Origin: Collybia mongolica
Lineage: Eukaryota > Basidiomycota > Agaricomycetes > Agaricales > Clitocybaceae
DNA length: 64,000 nt
Direction of reading: 5' to 3'
Assembly: GCA_013420905.1 (NCBI GenBank)
Contig: JAAXNY010000010.1
Location: 1,116,001-1,180,000 of the forward strand
Shown here: positions 48,505 through 60,168 of the stretch, piece after piece
Layout: each line of letters opens with the position of its first letter
Position numbering within the stretch: position 1 is the stretch's first letter
Made by a program: the position numbers and the translations under genes
Notes under the pieces: generated by a model
What the model was told of the DNA's origin: nothing
Databases searched by the model: none
What the model saw: the letters and a program-made list of their open reading frames with translations, nothing else

Positions 48505-48955
48505 CTAATAATGATCTTACAGGAAACTGAAGGACATCATTAGTATGCAGGATAAAACCATGCCTGACAATGTCCTCAACATGGTACACCACTTCGTTGA
48601 CCTCAAAGTGCAGGTGGACAATGAGGGGGTCTCAGTATGTCTGTCAACCCAATCTAAAACAAAGCACATTAACATTGACCCATTTTACAGATCACTTCAT
48701 TACCACAAGGTCAACAAAGACAATGAGCAGTCTGGCAGTGCACAAAGACCAACAACTTCCATCCATTACTTAACTTTCTTTTATCTTTATCATGCTAATC
48801 TGACCAGCCGAACTCACCACCTTATGTAAAGTTGCTCATGCTAAAGAAAAAGTAGGGAGTCCTATTCCATGCCCACTGTGCAGCATTGCTGGAAATGGGT
48901 TCTGTCTCCAGACGCAGCTTCAGGATGACAAGGATTTATATAGGGCAATTTGGGT
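48505..48955 (+). pseudogene. Remnants of Spt5-like N-terminus and accessory gene
   Basis: 48545 onward reads MQDKTMPDNVLNMVHHFVDL, parallel to the N-terminus of the Spt5-like gene, and later VNKDNEQSGSAQRPTTS. From about 48840 the sequence shifts directly to an accessory-gene exon (GNGFCLQTQLQDDKDLYRAI). The genes between have been deleted. Confidence 0.6.
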
Positions 48956-49976
48956 AAGTTTTCTCATTACTAACCTCAATACATGATTCTAACAAATCAC
49001 AGTGTTGCGTTTGCAGTCTGGTTGGTAATGCTGGTGATCAGGAACTTTGGAATGAGGGATATGAATCAGAGGTATACTAGTTGATAGAGCATTCAAATTA
49101 CAATACCTTAGATCTTATGGATGTTAAACCTTAACTGTACAAAATGAACAAAGTGTGTTTATTGATAACAGGGAAGAAATAATGAATTCAAATTTAAGTG
49201 ACGTAAATGGCATGGAATTAATCCCCACAAAGGCTATTATTCTCACCTGTGATGGTATGAAATCCATCCCTACAAAGGCTATTATTTTCACCTATCATGG
49301 TATGAAATTCATCCCATAGCCTCAAAAATTTGCAGTAATGTTACCCCAAAAAACATTGCTATTCTCACCCATCAAGGTAGTAGATTAATCCCATATTGAT
49401 AAGAATTACCTCCCACAATGGTTATTTTTTCCACCTATGGTGAAATGAAATTCATCCCATAGCCTCGAGAATCAGGGGGTATGAATACGGACAAATTTCG
49501 CATGAAATTCATCCACTAAATTATACCTTAAGGGGGGGTTTTCCATCCATTTTTCCCCCCACAGGGGGTGTGTTTTCAAAGATCTTCAAGATGAAATTCA
49601 TTACATTTTAGGATTGCTAAGTGAATGAATTTCATATTTTTAATGTATTATTTCTATTATTTAAGAGGATGAAACACAGGGTTGAATTTCATCTATTCTC
49701 AGTTTCACAGTGTTAAAGATTGTACTCCTCATTGTATGTTCATGACTAGAAGAATATTACAATCCACATCTATATTCAAGGTGGATACCTGATAAACCCA
49801 ACATTCAACTTCAATTTTCAATAAGAAACAGGGCAGGGAACAAAGTGTGTGTGAGTCAGACAAAGGGGATAGATGGGGGGGTAAGTGACAGAGATTATAA
49901 AAAATAATGACAAAGATATTTATGTATATTAAGATTATAGGACACCTAAAGTATTCAGTATTACACTAAATGCATA

Positions 49977-50234
49977 TTAGTACCTATTACTTATATCATT
50001 CACATGAGTCTTTTGAGCTTCTTCACAAATCCCAGCCATTAGTTTGTCTTTCCATTTTTTCTGTTCCTTTGTCTTATAGCCAATACACAGTTTGTCAGGA
50101 CTGAGCTCCAACCATTCCTCAGAAAGACTCTCATAGCTGTCCTCAGTCCAATTGAGGACCACTAGTAAGACAATTGGCTGGTTGTTGTACCAATGATGTA
50201 TTTGATGGACATTCTTGTCGCTGACAAAAGCCAT
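49977..50234 (-). pseudogene. Remnant of the Spt5-like gene, C-terminal end
   Basis: The frame reads VHQIHHWYNNQPIVLLVVLN, WTEDSYESLSEEWLELSPDK and LCIGYKTKEQKKWKDKLMAG, colinear with the C-terminal 80 residues of the element-borne Spt5-like protein (VCQIHHCYENGQPIMILAII, WTEGGHETLSGDHLELSPDV). The rest of the gene is deleted. Confidence 0.7.
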
Positions 50235-50268
50235 CTGATGAAACTACAGGCTATACTACTAATACAAT

Positions 50269-51394
50269 TCACAGTAGATAGCTATGTGTCCCCTCACCAT
50301 CCATGTGCTCTTGCACATTGCACCAACAATCAGGTATATGGGTCCATTTTGTGGGCCTACTGGGCATTTCCAACAGAGCGCTACTGCAGCAACATACTCT
50401 GTCACATCAAAAGTTGACAATTCCCCTATGCAAATACCAATAAGTATGTTACCTCCTGTGCACAGCTGAAGCACATAACCCTCCTCTATGACCTGCATGA
50501 GGAAACTCGTGTCACTCCTCCCCCCTTCTCATGCCCAGGATATCAAGTTACCCACATGCAAGCCTCTGATTTTGTTCATGTACTTGCTTGCTTATCATAT
50601 TTTTTAGACCTGTTGCATTGCCTTACTCCATCAAGGGACCTCTAGAAGCACTCTCTGGTCCACATTAGACAATGCTAACTGCAACCTTGTCCACTTGCTT
50701 CAATCAGCCTGTATCAGTCATTTGGAAGCTTATACCCCAGAACACTAAATTCACCCAATATGGCCAAGTGTGTCACCTGGAGGGTGGCAATACCATGCAT
50801 GCCCACAATCTTGTTGTTAGAATGAGAAAGATCCAAGAAGAGAGAAGTTCCAGAAGTATCCAGATGAAGCACCAGAATGACCACAACAGATGTATTGGCA
50901 ACAGTAAAGTTAAGTCTAGTCTAGGTGGCTCAGTGATGTGGCATTGAGCATGTGAGACAAGAAGTCATGTGATTCTAAATCTAACACTTGTTCCACTTAG
51001 AACTGACAGCCAAGATATGTTGTACATTCAGGTGAGCTATCTTGGGATTAATTGCTCCTTGTACACCAATTCACATGAGCCTCAGTATCAACCTGATGTT
51101 GACAAATTTGCTCATCACAGGCATTGTGCACCAGAGTTTGAGCTGCATGACTTCTTTGGTAAAATTCTCTGCTTCCTCATCGTAGAAATCCCTGCATCTC
51201 CTAAACATGATATCCAAGCTGATTTACTCATCTATGCAATCATCAAACAAGTCAAAATCTCAGACACAGCAACCAACTGATGTAGGATGACTACTACAAG
51301 GAGATGGGGTCAACAGAATTTGTCAATGTCAATCAAGTGCAATGTGTAGTCAGGTGTATTATGGACCATGGCAGGTGGTCAATTATTGACTGAA
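50269..51394 (+). pseudogene. Remnant of the Tnp2 transposase C-terminus
   Basis: It begins with CPLTIHVLLHIAPTIRYMGP, the counterpart of the exon after the GC-AG intron in the 10 kb element, and runs through remnants of AFPTERYCSNILCHIKS, SVIWKLIPQNTKFTQYGQVC and FELHDFFGKILCFLIVEIPA to an end equivalent to WALID (WSIID, stop at 51394). It is interrupted by stops and a small insertion near 50820-50990. The catalytic half is missing. Confidence 0.75.
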
Positions 51395-52584
51395 GTAAAT
51401 TATTGGTACCAGTACATATTTCATAAATTATACAAACCCTCCTTCCATTACAAGAGTATCATGAGTATCCCTCCTTTAAGTGTGACTAGGGGCCTAGGAG
51501 TACCTGTCATGGTTGCTAGGTTTCCCTTCAGGAAGGTAGCTCACCCCCTTTCTTTTTTTAGTGTGGTATTATAGTCCCCTGGGGCTGGGCCCTATTGGGG
51601 ACATTACATTTCTATGTAGGTAGATACTCAAGGCCCAAAGCCTCAGGTGCCCCACTTGTCCCTGCCATGCACCATAGATGGCCCACTCCCAGTGGCATCC
51701 CCCTATCAGCCTGGTATGGAAACACCATTTTGGCAGATGACTTGCTCTGCAGTCGCCTCCTATACTCTCTCTCTGGCTTCTCCTCCTCCCTTCATGGTCT
51801 TGAGTTTGGATCAAGATACTGACTGCAACTGCCCTTGGGGCCATGATGCAGTAGCTCACCCCCTTACTAGCATAATACAGGCTAAGTTGGGGCAGCCTGC
51901 AGCCTGCCCTCCTTGGTGGTGAGCCACTCTGAGGGATTTGATCCCCTAGTGCCCAATCAGGTGCACAATTTTGGCCCATACAAGCACAAGGCCACCATGC
52001 CACAGGAACTCTTTCTTGGAGCATCCATATGCCTTACATAATGGTTTATGATTGTGTCCAGTTCTTGATCCCAAGTAGTCCACTGCATCTGTATTATATA
52101 CAGTGGTATACAAAACCTTAAGGGAAAAAAAAGGAAAGCCCAGGTGGTTTGAATCCAGTTCAGAATTATCCACTTAAAAGTGGGAAAACACTTCTCCCAT
52201 TCTTTTGATGCATGAAATTCCCCCCACTCTAAAGCATTCCCTTGAAGGATGAAAGTCAACTTAGGCTGAGATTATTCCTTAGGATTGGGAAAATCAAAAC
52301 CCCCATTTCAGTCCTTAAATTCCAGAAATCACACACAGAAACACCTTATCTTTTGGATGAAATTCATACCCTTCTACTGGATCAAAAACATCCTACATAT
52401 TTCATCCTTTTGTGAGATTAAATTCCATCCAATTAATAGATAAAAATGTCAACATATATTACAAATGAAATTCACCCCCTGGATGGCTGAAAAGTAAGGT
52501 ATGAAATTTCATCCAAAATTCATCTGGCCTTAATCCACCCATTTAAAGTAGGATATTAGGGTTTCCACAGTTAAATGTTTGAAA

Positions 52585-52598
52585 CCCCCCCCCCCCCC
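52585..52598. repeat. Poly(C) run
   Basis: A run of 14 C lies 16 bases inside the right terminus of the degraded CACTA element. It matches the G/C-rich stretch (CCTCCCCCACC) at the same place in the intact relative. Confidence 0.85.
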
Positions 52599-52614
52599 TT
52601 CTGGGTGCACAGTG

Positions 52615-53774
52615 CATGTTCTAATGAATTCTTGGAACACTTCAAAATTACTAATTGTGGGAAAAACAACACTGGATCTTGTTGGGTATGCTGAATTTTC
52701 CCTGCAAACCCAGGATGATGAACAAGTTACTTATGTAAACATAAGGACTCATAATACAGTAGAATGGACTATGTTAATGACATTTAAATTACCAAGTTGC
52801 ATTGGTGCGTAGGTCACATGGACATGGGGTGACTTTCGTGATGCAAGTCCTAATAACCCCACCAGCATGCTGACACCACAAAGCCCACTACTTTTCAGAT
52901 TTCACCATTATTGCATGGCTCTCAGGGCACCTTAGAAGTTTATGTTATGTATTTGCTTCACTAAAACATTACTGCAGTCAACAATCTCTCAAATTAGTGG
53001 TCTTGAACAACCATTTTGAATTGTTTAGCCAGTGTGTCTGATGCAAGCAATTTCCCAATCTCACACAATTATTGTTAGGGATAGACATAGTTATGCTCAA
53101 TGACCTGGTTCTGTGCCAGGTCTGGCACAAAAGAAGCCAGCACAGCTTGTCTGTTACAGCAGGTTTTGAACGGATTGGCACTTGCATGAGAATTCTTTGA
53201 TGTCACAATTTCACAAATGTCGTGCCTTTTTTGGACAGTGTTGGGTATCTGGTTAGGGAGCCATATTCATTGATAATTGCCTGCTATTGGCATATACTCC
53301 TGTGAGGTTATGCATGTTTATGGGGGTCCCAAAAAAGGGTTTATGTCATTTTGTTAACTCGTGACATCTTCATGCAAGTGCCATTCCATTTGAAAACTGC
53401 TGTAACTAAAATCATAGTGGTTGAAGCTGGTAATGAATTCATTTGCATGGGTGAATAAGAAAGGGGGAAACACGTGAAGATAAAGTTTTAGGGGGGTATA
53501 TGGCGGAGTTCCAAATTAGGTCACATGTGTCCGCACTCGTAGTGAAGGCCCATCCCAAAACCCACTACTAAAGTAGCGGGAATTCCCCTGAAAAGCCACC
53601 CTAACACACATGAAGGCAAAAAAAAAAGCCAAGTCTCAGCAAAAAAATTCTAGCTCATCATGATTTGAAGAACTGATCCATTGACAAGTTTTCTTAATCC
53701 TCGCTTAGAACTTAGAGAAAATATACAAAGTATCGAGATGCACTACCGTGGGCGCGATCAACCAGCAAAAGTAT
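52615..53774. other. Repeat-like AT-rich stretch, no gene seen
   Basis: The sequence resembles the rest of the transposon island but has no motif I can place with confidence. Open frames are under 80 residues. GC content rises again after about 53500, and the host block resumes with the tRNA at 53775. Confidence 0.45.
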
Positions 53775-53859
53775 CTCTCTGCCTGGGAGTCGAACCCAGC
53801 TTTCGCGCGGCCGATATTGAAGTGACAGGCGCGTGTACTAACCGATATACTAGCAAAGA
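53775..53859 (-). tRNA. tRNA-Asp(GTC), with 13-nt intron
   Basis: The cloverleaf is identical in its mature 72 bases to the copy at 24372-24454, with anticodon loop CTGTCAC, an intron of 13 bases after position 37, acceptor TCTTTGC/GCAGAGA and the same upstream CAAGT. TTTT follows downstream on the minus strand. It lies on the same strand as the first copy, and the transposon island is between them. Confidence 0.93.
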
Positions 53860-54035
53860 ACTTGAAAAGTAGTGTTCATTTTAGATGATCTGTAGATCGA
53901 ATTGCATTCCCAAAGTAGTACTTACTCGCCCGATGGCTCTACCACAGAAGTCTACACCCAGAAACTAGAGAAAACAAGCTGCAGGAATTTAGTATGTCGT
54001 TCTCAAAAGAGAATTTACCGTAAACATTGAATTTA

Positions 54036-54841
54036 TCAGTCATCATCCATGTCCAGATCACCCTCAACGCCAACTCCTTCACCGGTATCATCGAATATGA
54101 CTTCTTCGTCCGCCTCTTGGTACCTGAACGAATCCCATGGTTCGCCACTCCCATTTGAAACGAGGTCCATGAAGTGAGCGCCTGGCGTTTGACCGTCGGA
54201 GGTTGTGGTTGCAGAAGATGAAATAAGGGTTGATTGAACGTGGGACAAGATCTCGTCCATTCTTTCACCAAGCCTGTCTTCCAGTTCCTCTACGATCTAG
54301 CATTTCACAACAATGGGGTCAAGTAGAATATAATTAATGGGTATATTATGTACGTACAACATAAAGTTCAACTGGCAAGGTCGGGGCCAAATTAACCATC
54401 TGAAGCTTTTCAGCTTTGGTCAAATCGTATGCGGCAAGACTGTGCACGAGTTGAGTAATTCCTTCCGGCGATTGCAGATGAGCTGGGAGATAGTCTGCTG
54501 ACAAGTATTGTATTGCCTACAATAACGTTCAGCATGACCATCTATCTAATCACTGGCTTGGCATGACACTAAACATTACCTCGACTTCTATGGTTCTCAA
54601 GTTCTCACTAGCTTCCCCGAAGAGCGTATGGCTGCCTGAAGGTCTCGTTAGACCCCCAGATACTTCCTCCTCTTTTTTGATGCGTATTGCTGTCTTTGTT
54701 GATGCCAAGTGGTCGCTCTCGAGTTCACGAAGGAGTGTCAATACCTCGTAGTTGGAGAGGAGAGCTGCACGAGGATTCACAACCTGATCAGATCAGATTA
54801 GAGAGTGGCAAGGCCAAGCGACCATGAGAACGTACCTCCAT
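54036..54841 (-). CDS. RPC17: RNA polymerase III subunit RPC9 (Rpc17/CRCP)
   Basis: A minus-strand gene with a six-base first coding exon (54841-54836, Met-Glu), then exon 2 from 54783 (VVNPRAALLSNYEVLTLLRE), exon 3 (IQYLSADYLPAHLQSPEGIT, later AAYDLTKAEKLQMVNLAPTL) and a last exon with LEDRLGERMDEILSHVQSTL. This is the HRDC-like fold of RPC9, the stalk subunit that pairs with RPC8 and helps TFIIIB-dependent initiation at tRNA and 5S genes. The N-terminal pattern NPRAALLSNYEVL is diagnostic. The tail (EGDLDMDDD) is acidic. A 5' UTR intron is likely (donor GTAAGTGCC near 54966, acceptor near 54906). Its downstream neighbour is a pol III-transcribed tRNA gene, which is probably coincidence. Confidence 0.88.
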
Positions 54842-55044
54842 TGGATTTCAGCCACTCAGTGTCCGCCTTGTAGCACAAGACTCAGCTCAGCAGTATGCTA
54901 CAGAGGTATATCTGGCTCGGTCAAAAACATCAAAGCTAAAACATCATGGCATGCATCGGCACTTACGGCAGGCACACAGCGTTTCGCGTGCTTCAAACCT
55001 AGACCGGTGACCTTATGAGACGAGACTTATCTCGAGGTTTGGCC

Positions 55045-55052
55045 CTTATATA
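55045..55052 (-). promoter_or_regulatory. TATA-like box, probably of RPC9
   Basis: Read on the minus strand this is TATATAAG within GCTATATAAGG. It lies about 195 bases before the RPC9 start codon, which fits once the proposed 5' UTR intron is removed. No other minus-strand gene follows it. Confidence 0.5.
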
Positions 55053-55439
55053 GCGGGTGGTTACAAATCTACTTCAAACCCCGCTGGGTCATAATTTCGT
55101 TTCTTGTCCCAAGGACACCACGACCGGTATCGAGACAATAACGAATCAGGACCTGGCAATACTTACAATTTCCAGGAGTCGAAGCCACTTTTGTATGTAG
55201 GACGATGGTCGGACATTTGGACCATGCAGGATGCTTAACATGCTTAATTAGTAGGTCGACGTGATCAACAAAGTTCTTGATCTCGTGGTCCACCACATTA
55301 CGCAGCAGGCCGTGTCAACCTTCGGAGGAATTTATGCGAATGTGTTAAAAAAAACTGGCCCAGCTGTGCCGCTACATAGAACCTTCACTAATTCATTCGA
55401 TTGTGGGCCTAAACCATCTTGCGGGACAGTCCGATACTA

Positions 55440-56871
55440 GCTTTGGTATTGGCCGGTGCAACCTTCTGGACGATATAGGTCATCAGGCCATTACTTTAGA
55501 GATTGTTCAAGCTCCGGGAGCATACCCTATCAGAAACAAAAATAGTATAACAGGTGTCCTACAAAACATACCTCCGTTCAATGAAGCCTCATTCTCCAAT
55601 CTAAACTGCTGCTTGGGGACTACTCTTGGCACCATTGTCGCATGACTCACATCCAATTTGGAGGAGGCGTCCAGCCCACAATACTCTCGTTCTTCTAATC
55701 TGCATAAGTTCCACCTTGACGGTAAGCCAAGAACGCCAGGGCTAAGGTATGTGGGTTACCCTTCAGTACACTCCACGGCTCATCATACCGCTGCCAGTGC
55801 TTATAACTCCAGTCAAACGTATTGGTTTTACACCAACATAACTCCCTACGTCAATAGTCGGGCTGGAAATTCCAGGTAACTATTAGATGAATTGAATTAT
55901 ATGAACATTAGAGCAGTTCAGAGACAAGGCCGTTCTTTTCCATTTTCTATGTCATGCACAACTCGGTAGAACTACAGGCCAATGCAATAGCACCTGGGGC
56001 TGGACTAGGAACGGTCGTGAATCCACCGCCACCGTATTGGCCATATACAAGACGACTGGCGTCTCAGTGACGTTGTCCTGATTTCTTGTATGGTATGCCA
56101 GTCTCAGTTTTACCGTGATGACCAAGACCGGGCAATTCACGCCTACTCAGTACTTTTGAGAGTAATCTGCAACCCGGAGGGATAGTTTTCCGTGTGGCTT
56201 GACACATCAGTCGTCTGATAAGTCTTCTCGACAATGTTCTGTGTTTTTGTCCACTACATGATGATTGGTTCAGAAATAACCGATCACCACACCCCGATTC
56301 CTGACCAGAGAAGATCCTTGCCATTATGCTCTCGCAGAATTTCGAGCCACTTGACAGTATTATAAACCTGACATTTTGTTCCAGGGGTATATCATCCATT
56401 TCACTAGGCTCCCGTTAGTTGTGCCCACAACGTTGTCAACGGGGGTGAAGATATGCTACTACCTCGTTCAGCTGTAAGATTTGTTCACGTATATATCTCA
56501 GACTCGATCTTTGTTTCTTATACATTTCCACTGGCACTACTATTGGCCACATTCTTCGCAACTAATACATAGCTGATGGTAAAGGTCTACCAGTCAAATC
56601 ATAGGGATCGTCCCAGGGCCCTTGACGTCAGAAGTATCCCTTCTGATCTGACTGGCAAAGGTGTCAAAGAAGTCGGGTCCTTGATAGCGCGTCAGTTGAG
56701 ATGTACTTAGAATATCAATGCTCTTCGGACTGTAATCTATGATAGCGTACCCATTTATGGGTCTTTCAATTTCGTTGGGGCCTAGACACGCTGTGTACTC
56801 TTCAAGTCGAGGTTCATCGTTATCGATGTCAATGGAAACGGTGCTTTCATTGTCAAATATTCCTGTAATAG
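55440..56871 (+). pseudogene. Degraded tandem copy of the LVIVD/choice-of-anchor-B gene
   Basis: The sequence is colinear with the intact gene at 58186-60168. Upstream DNA matches first (CAAGCTCCGGGAG near 55508, also near 58084), then the exon 2 equivalent at 55785-55875 (HTAASAYNSSQTYWF, SRAGNSR versus HAAAGHYNSTQYRSY, GRAGEFR). The third exon equivalent is at 55960-56040, later exons at 56080-56440, and the C-terminal part at 56581-56871, ending where the intact gene has its stop. The section matching about 59100-59850 is deleted. Multiple stops and indels break every frame. Homology is nucleotide level over scattered blocks, so this is an old tandem duplicate. Confidence 0.78.
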
Positions 56872-58185
56872 GTATCACACAGTTTAGTCTTTTAATTCAG
56901 TGTGTAACACATGCTTTACTTTCGTACTATTTCAAGCAACCTGTGTGCAGGGAGTGTAACGAGCCTCTATCAACCCTAATCTCAAAGTTATTTCGGCAAC
57001 AAGCCTAGTTCCTTTGTGATGTGTTTTATGTCCTAAAAGGAGGAGAGAGGTGAACATTCCTTGGAAACTGGTCAGGGCCCTGGTAGCTTGAGCTATTTAT
57101 TTTAGCTACAGGCAACTTGTGTAGCGACTACAATAGGTTGGCATGGCAGATCGTAATCGATAATCAGCTACAGCTGAAGAATCTCATTGCTTACAACAAT
57201 GCTATATCACCTGTTGGGCATTGGCCTTGGCGTGATATCGTCCGACTTCTATAGCATATGGTTTTCAAGTTCTCGATTTATAAAGCTCCCACAATTTTGA
57301 GAAACGCGTGTCGCTGACAGCTGTTCAGTATAGGCTCCGCCTCGGACCTACCTTCTTTTTGGCTAAGTGGGGTAGTAGATAATTGAGTTGATAACTTGGG
57401 ATAAAACTATGGAAGGACTATTATGTCCAAGTTTGAGAAGGAAGAGATTGATTTAGAAGTAACGCCAATAGGTAATAAGAAGATACCCCACTGTTGACGT
57501 TCGCCTTGAAGCACGATTTGTGAATTTATTTATCGGTTCGGAAGTTGTTTGATTGCATGAAGAGCTGTGTTTGAAAACCGAGGGCCGTCTTTGGGTGCCT
57601 GTGGTCGAAGAAGTTAATCCGAGTTTGGACACATTTCGATCTCCGCAAATAGCTTCAACCACAACCGTGATATGTTGACATCGAATGAATACAAGCGATC
57701 AAGGCATTGGCGCCACCAATTCATACGGAAGTTGACTTTCTATGATCATCCGGGTCCTGCATGCCAAAGCAACATTGCAAATTTACGGTGATAATCCTTC
57801 GCCTGATTGCGCAACACTCTACCACTACAAGGTAACGACGCGATAGCCTGGGGACTAGTGGCACTTTTGGCACTTTTTTGGCCACGATTAGCACGTCAAA
57901 TCCAAGAAATATGCTGGCTGTAATCTTGACGCTCGTTCATCATGAAACAGATCTCACTATCCCATCGGATTGTGTGCTAAACCGTCATATGGAATTTCGA
58001 TGCCATAACGGTGTTATTGTCCGCGCGGTACATACCCGCTTCTGGATCACACAAATCATCAAGCACTTTACCCAAAGATTTTCCAAGCTCCGGGAGAGAT
58101 ACCCTATCAGGAAGAAGGGTCGTTTAAAAGTTATCGCATGAATAGGCTTATCTGAAACAGGACCCCGTTTTTTCTGTCGTGCATC
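56872..58185. other. Intergenic region upstream of the LVIVD gene
   Basis: No gene is recognised. The last 250 bases are partly duplicated upstream of the pseudogene (near 55440-55640), so the duplication included promoter DNA. Open frames such as 57878-58141 lack motifs. Confidence 0.5.
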
Positions 58186-60168
58186 ATGTTATCTGCACAC
58201 TTTTTAGCACTTGGATTAATTCTCGCACCGTTTGTCGCATCGAGAGAGATTCCCAACCCTCCAAAGCTCGGAATATATGAATCCGGTCAGGTTCACACCA
58301 CAATTATGGCGGCCAAGAACAATGCATGGGCCAAGGTATGCGAGTGGTCGCCCCTCTGATATCCTCCAATTTTCACGTTGCGTAGCATGCCGCCGCTGGT
58401 CATTACAACTCTACTCAGTATCGCTCTTACACTGGCGTAGTCCCTTGTGTCAACGGCCGTGCAGGTGAATTCAGGTAATTATTTGTTTGTTGAGATCTCC
58501 GAACGAAGGCTAAAGGGGGGGATTCAAGATGTAACAATATTGATCTTTACCACTTCTCTTCCCATGCGCGACTGGGTAGCGCTACTGGGCAAGGTAGTAG
58601 CACATGGGGTTGGACGAAGGATGGCCGTGAATTCATCGTCATCGCGCAGGTTATCCTACAATTTCCTCCTGCATCTGTTCATTATTCACTGCCCCTGTAG
58701 GCTGATGGTGCTGCTTTTGCGGAGGTGACTGCAGATGGACAGCTTGACTACCTTGGACGCCTTCCTAATACTGCTGGAAGCCAACCAGCAATCTGGAGAG
58801 GTAAATTGCTTGGTAATAGAACTCTAAGCTGTGATTTGTTTGATGTATTCCTCCTTAGAGCTCCGCGTCCTTGACCACTATGTGGTCATTGGATCTGAAG
58901 CCGTCAACCATCACGTTCAGATTTTTGATTTGGAGAAGATTCTTGCCATTACACCAGCGCAGAAGCCCAAGACATTTGACAGTGTTAAAGACCTTACAGG
59001 GCTATTCAAAGGGTAGCCTTCGTTGAATTTCCAAGTTCATTGAGTCCCTGACTAACAGAGTTCTAGACTTCCTGTTGGTCGTACCCATAACATTGTTATC
59101 GACCATGAAAGGAAATATGCCATTTCCGTTGGCGGTAGGCCCTTTTCTACCTCCGCCCGAAATACTGTTGATCTCCATATCTAGCCCAACCTCGTACGCA
59201 CGAGTACAAATCTGGCCTAATCTTCATCGATCTGAAAGACCCCAGCAACCCCACGCTGGCAGGTGTTCAGGCTGAAGATGGCTATGTTCATGAGTGAGAA
59301 ATTATAACGCGCCCCCCTGTTGAGTGGTAAATGACGACTTCCTAAATCTATAGTGCGCAAGTCCTTCCCTACCGCGGACCTGACACGAGATATCAAGGGA
59401 TCACGATCGCTTATGGATACAATGAGGATACCCTGACCATGTAAGCGCTTGTAAGATGCAGGTCGGTTCACATGTAATTGTTAATTCACTCAGCTACAAC
59501 GTTACCGACCCTGCTGCTGCTACCATCATATCGCGAACTGGTTATGTTGGTGCATCGTACACCCACCAAGGTTGGGTATTGGACCCGAACAATCAGGAAT
59601 ATTTGGTGAGTCCCTTTCCTTTGTATACGACCTGCTCTCACACCTCAACAGCTTCTTGATGATGAGTATGATGAATACGATGGTGTTGGTCCTGCTGCAG
59701 ACGGATTCCCTGGTAAACTAGGCCCACTCGTTTCTTTGCCAATATTTATCCCTTACAGTCACATACATCTGGGATATCCGTAACCTCAAGAAACCGAAGC
59801 AGACCGGCATCTACAAGTCACTGCAATATGGTATCGACCACAACCAGTACATTGCCAACGGAAAATCCTACCAGTCAAACTACGGAGCTGGGTTGAGGAT
59901 CCTTGACGTTAGCTCCATCCCCTCTGACCCAACGGGAAAAGGTGTCAAGGAGGTCGGCTTCTTCGATGGTAAGCCAGCTGGAATGGATAATCCTGTTATG
60001 CACACCTCACCATGAGTCACAGTCTATCCAGAAGATGATAACGAGCCCAACAAGGGATCCCTGGATTTCGTTGGAACTTGGGCTAGCTATGCCCTCTTCA
60101 AGTCAGGGTACATAGTTGTGAACACCATCGAACGCGGTGCTTTCGTCGTCAAGTATACTGGTCCATAG
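58186..60168 (+). CDS. Secreted LVIVD-repeat / choice-of-anchor-B family protein
   Basis: A multi-exon gene. The first exon (58186-58335) begins with a signal peptide (MLSAHFLALGLILAPFVAS) followed by REIPNPPKLGIYESGQVH. Exon 2 (from 58386) reads HAAAGHYNSTQYRSYTGVVP; then NNIDLYHFSSHARLGSATGQ and STWGWTKDGREFIVIAQ; DHYVVIGSEAVNHHVQIFDL; VGRTHNIVIDHERKYAISVG; THQGWVLDPNNQEYLLLDDE; TYIWDIRNLKKPKQTGIYKS; and the end AFVVKYTGP. Repeats of the form V-x-I-x-D-L mark LVIVD blades of a beta-propeller. These proteins are secreted; their biochemical role is not established. No catalytic residues can be named. The neighbouring degraded duplicate shows this locus once had two copies. Confidence 0.85.

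Larger units (their letters stand above)
46801..49712 (-). mobile_element. Non-autonomous CACTA derivative, 2.9 kb
   Basis: It starts CACTGTGCACCTGGTGGGGG and ends AGTTTCACAGTG, the inverse order of the 10 kb element, with TTA duplicated on both sides. The first 410 bases are nearly identical to the reverse complement of 41440-41857, and the last 200 to the reverse complement of 31826-32050. Inside are one promoter arm (48240-48355), the N-terminal exon of the Spt5-like gene (48505-48760) and one accessory-gene exon (48840-48955), and no transposase. About 1 kb (47215-48150) matches nothing else in the window. It must have been moved by a transposase from elsewhere, such as that of the 10 kb element or a close relative. 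Confidence 0.9.
46484..49835 (+). pseudogene. Remnant of the small CACTA gene, split by the 2.9 kb insertion
   Basis: 46484-46797 encodes CSPENQLGLLENRDWVTCH, matching the gene at 33786-34378. Its last exon equivalent (GGYLINPTFNFNFQ-like, about 49775-49815) lies beyond the inserted element. The 3-bp duplication TTA at 46798-46800 and 49713-49715 marks the insertion point, in the region equivalent to the second intron. Confidence 0.55.
44160..52614 (+). mobile_element. Degraded CACTA element related to the 10 kb one
   Basis: The right end is clear: a CACTA-type terminus GGGTGCACAGTG closes at 52614, preceded by subterminal motifs (ATGAAATTCATCC type). Inside, remnants of the same genes lie in the same order and strands as in the 31826-41857 element: acidic accessory gene (-), small gene (+), Spt5-like C-terminus (-), transposase C-terminus (+). 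The section equivalent to about 34700-40340 of the intact relative is missing, so most of the Spt5-like gene and the transposase core are deleted. The left terminus is not found; 44160 is only where subterminal-like sequence starts. The 2.9 kb derivative at 46801-49712 is nested in it. Confidence 0.65.

Noticed and set aside
52615..52812. Possible copia RNase H fragment (LDLVGYAEFS)
   Set aside because: Only one short resemblance to the LVGYSD-type motif, with no colinear motif after it, so it could be chance.
24455..53774. CRISPR array, plasmid origin or prophage
   Set aside because: Repeats here are transposon termini and subterminal motifs without regular unique spacers, and all genes are eukaryotic in type.
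55069..55296. Minus-strand frame of 75 residues upstream of RPC9
   Set aside because: It precedes a TATA-like box and lacks any motif; it is more likely promoter-proximal DNA of RPC9.
56594..56878. Minus-strand frame of 94 residues
   Set aside because: The region aligns on the plus strand with the C-terminal exons of the LVIVD gene, so it belongs to the pseudogene.
57878..58141. Open frame of 87 residues before the LVIVD gene
   Set aside because: The same DNA is duplicated upstream of the pseudogene without keeping this frame, which points to noncoding sequence.
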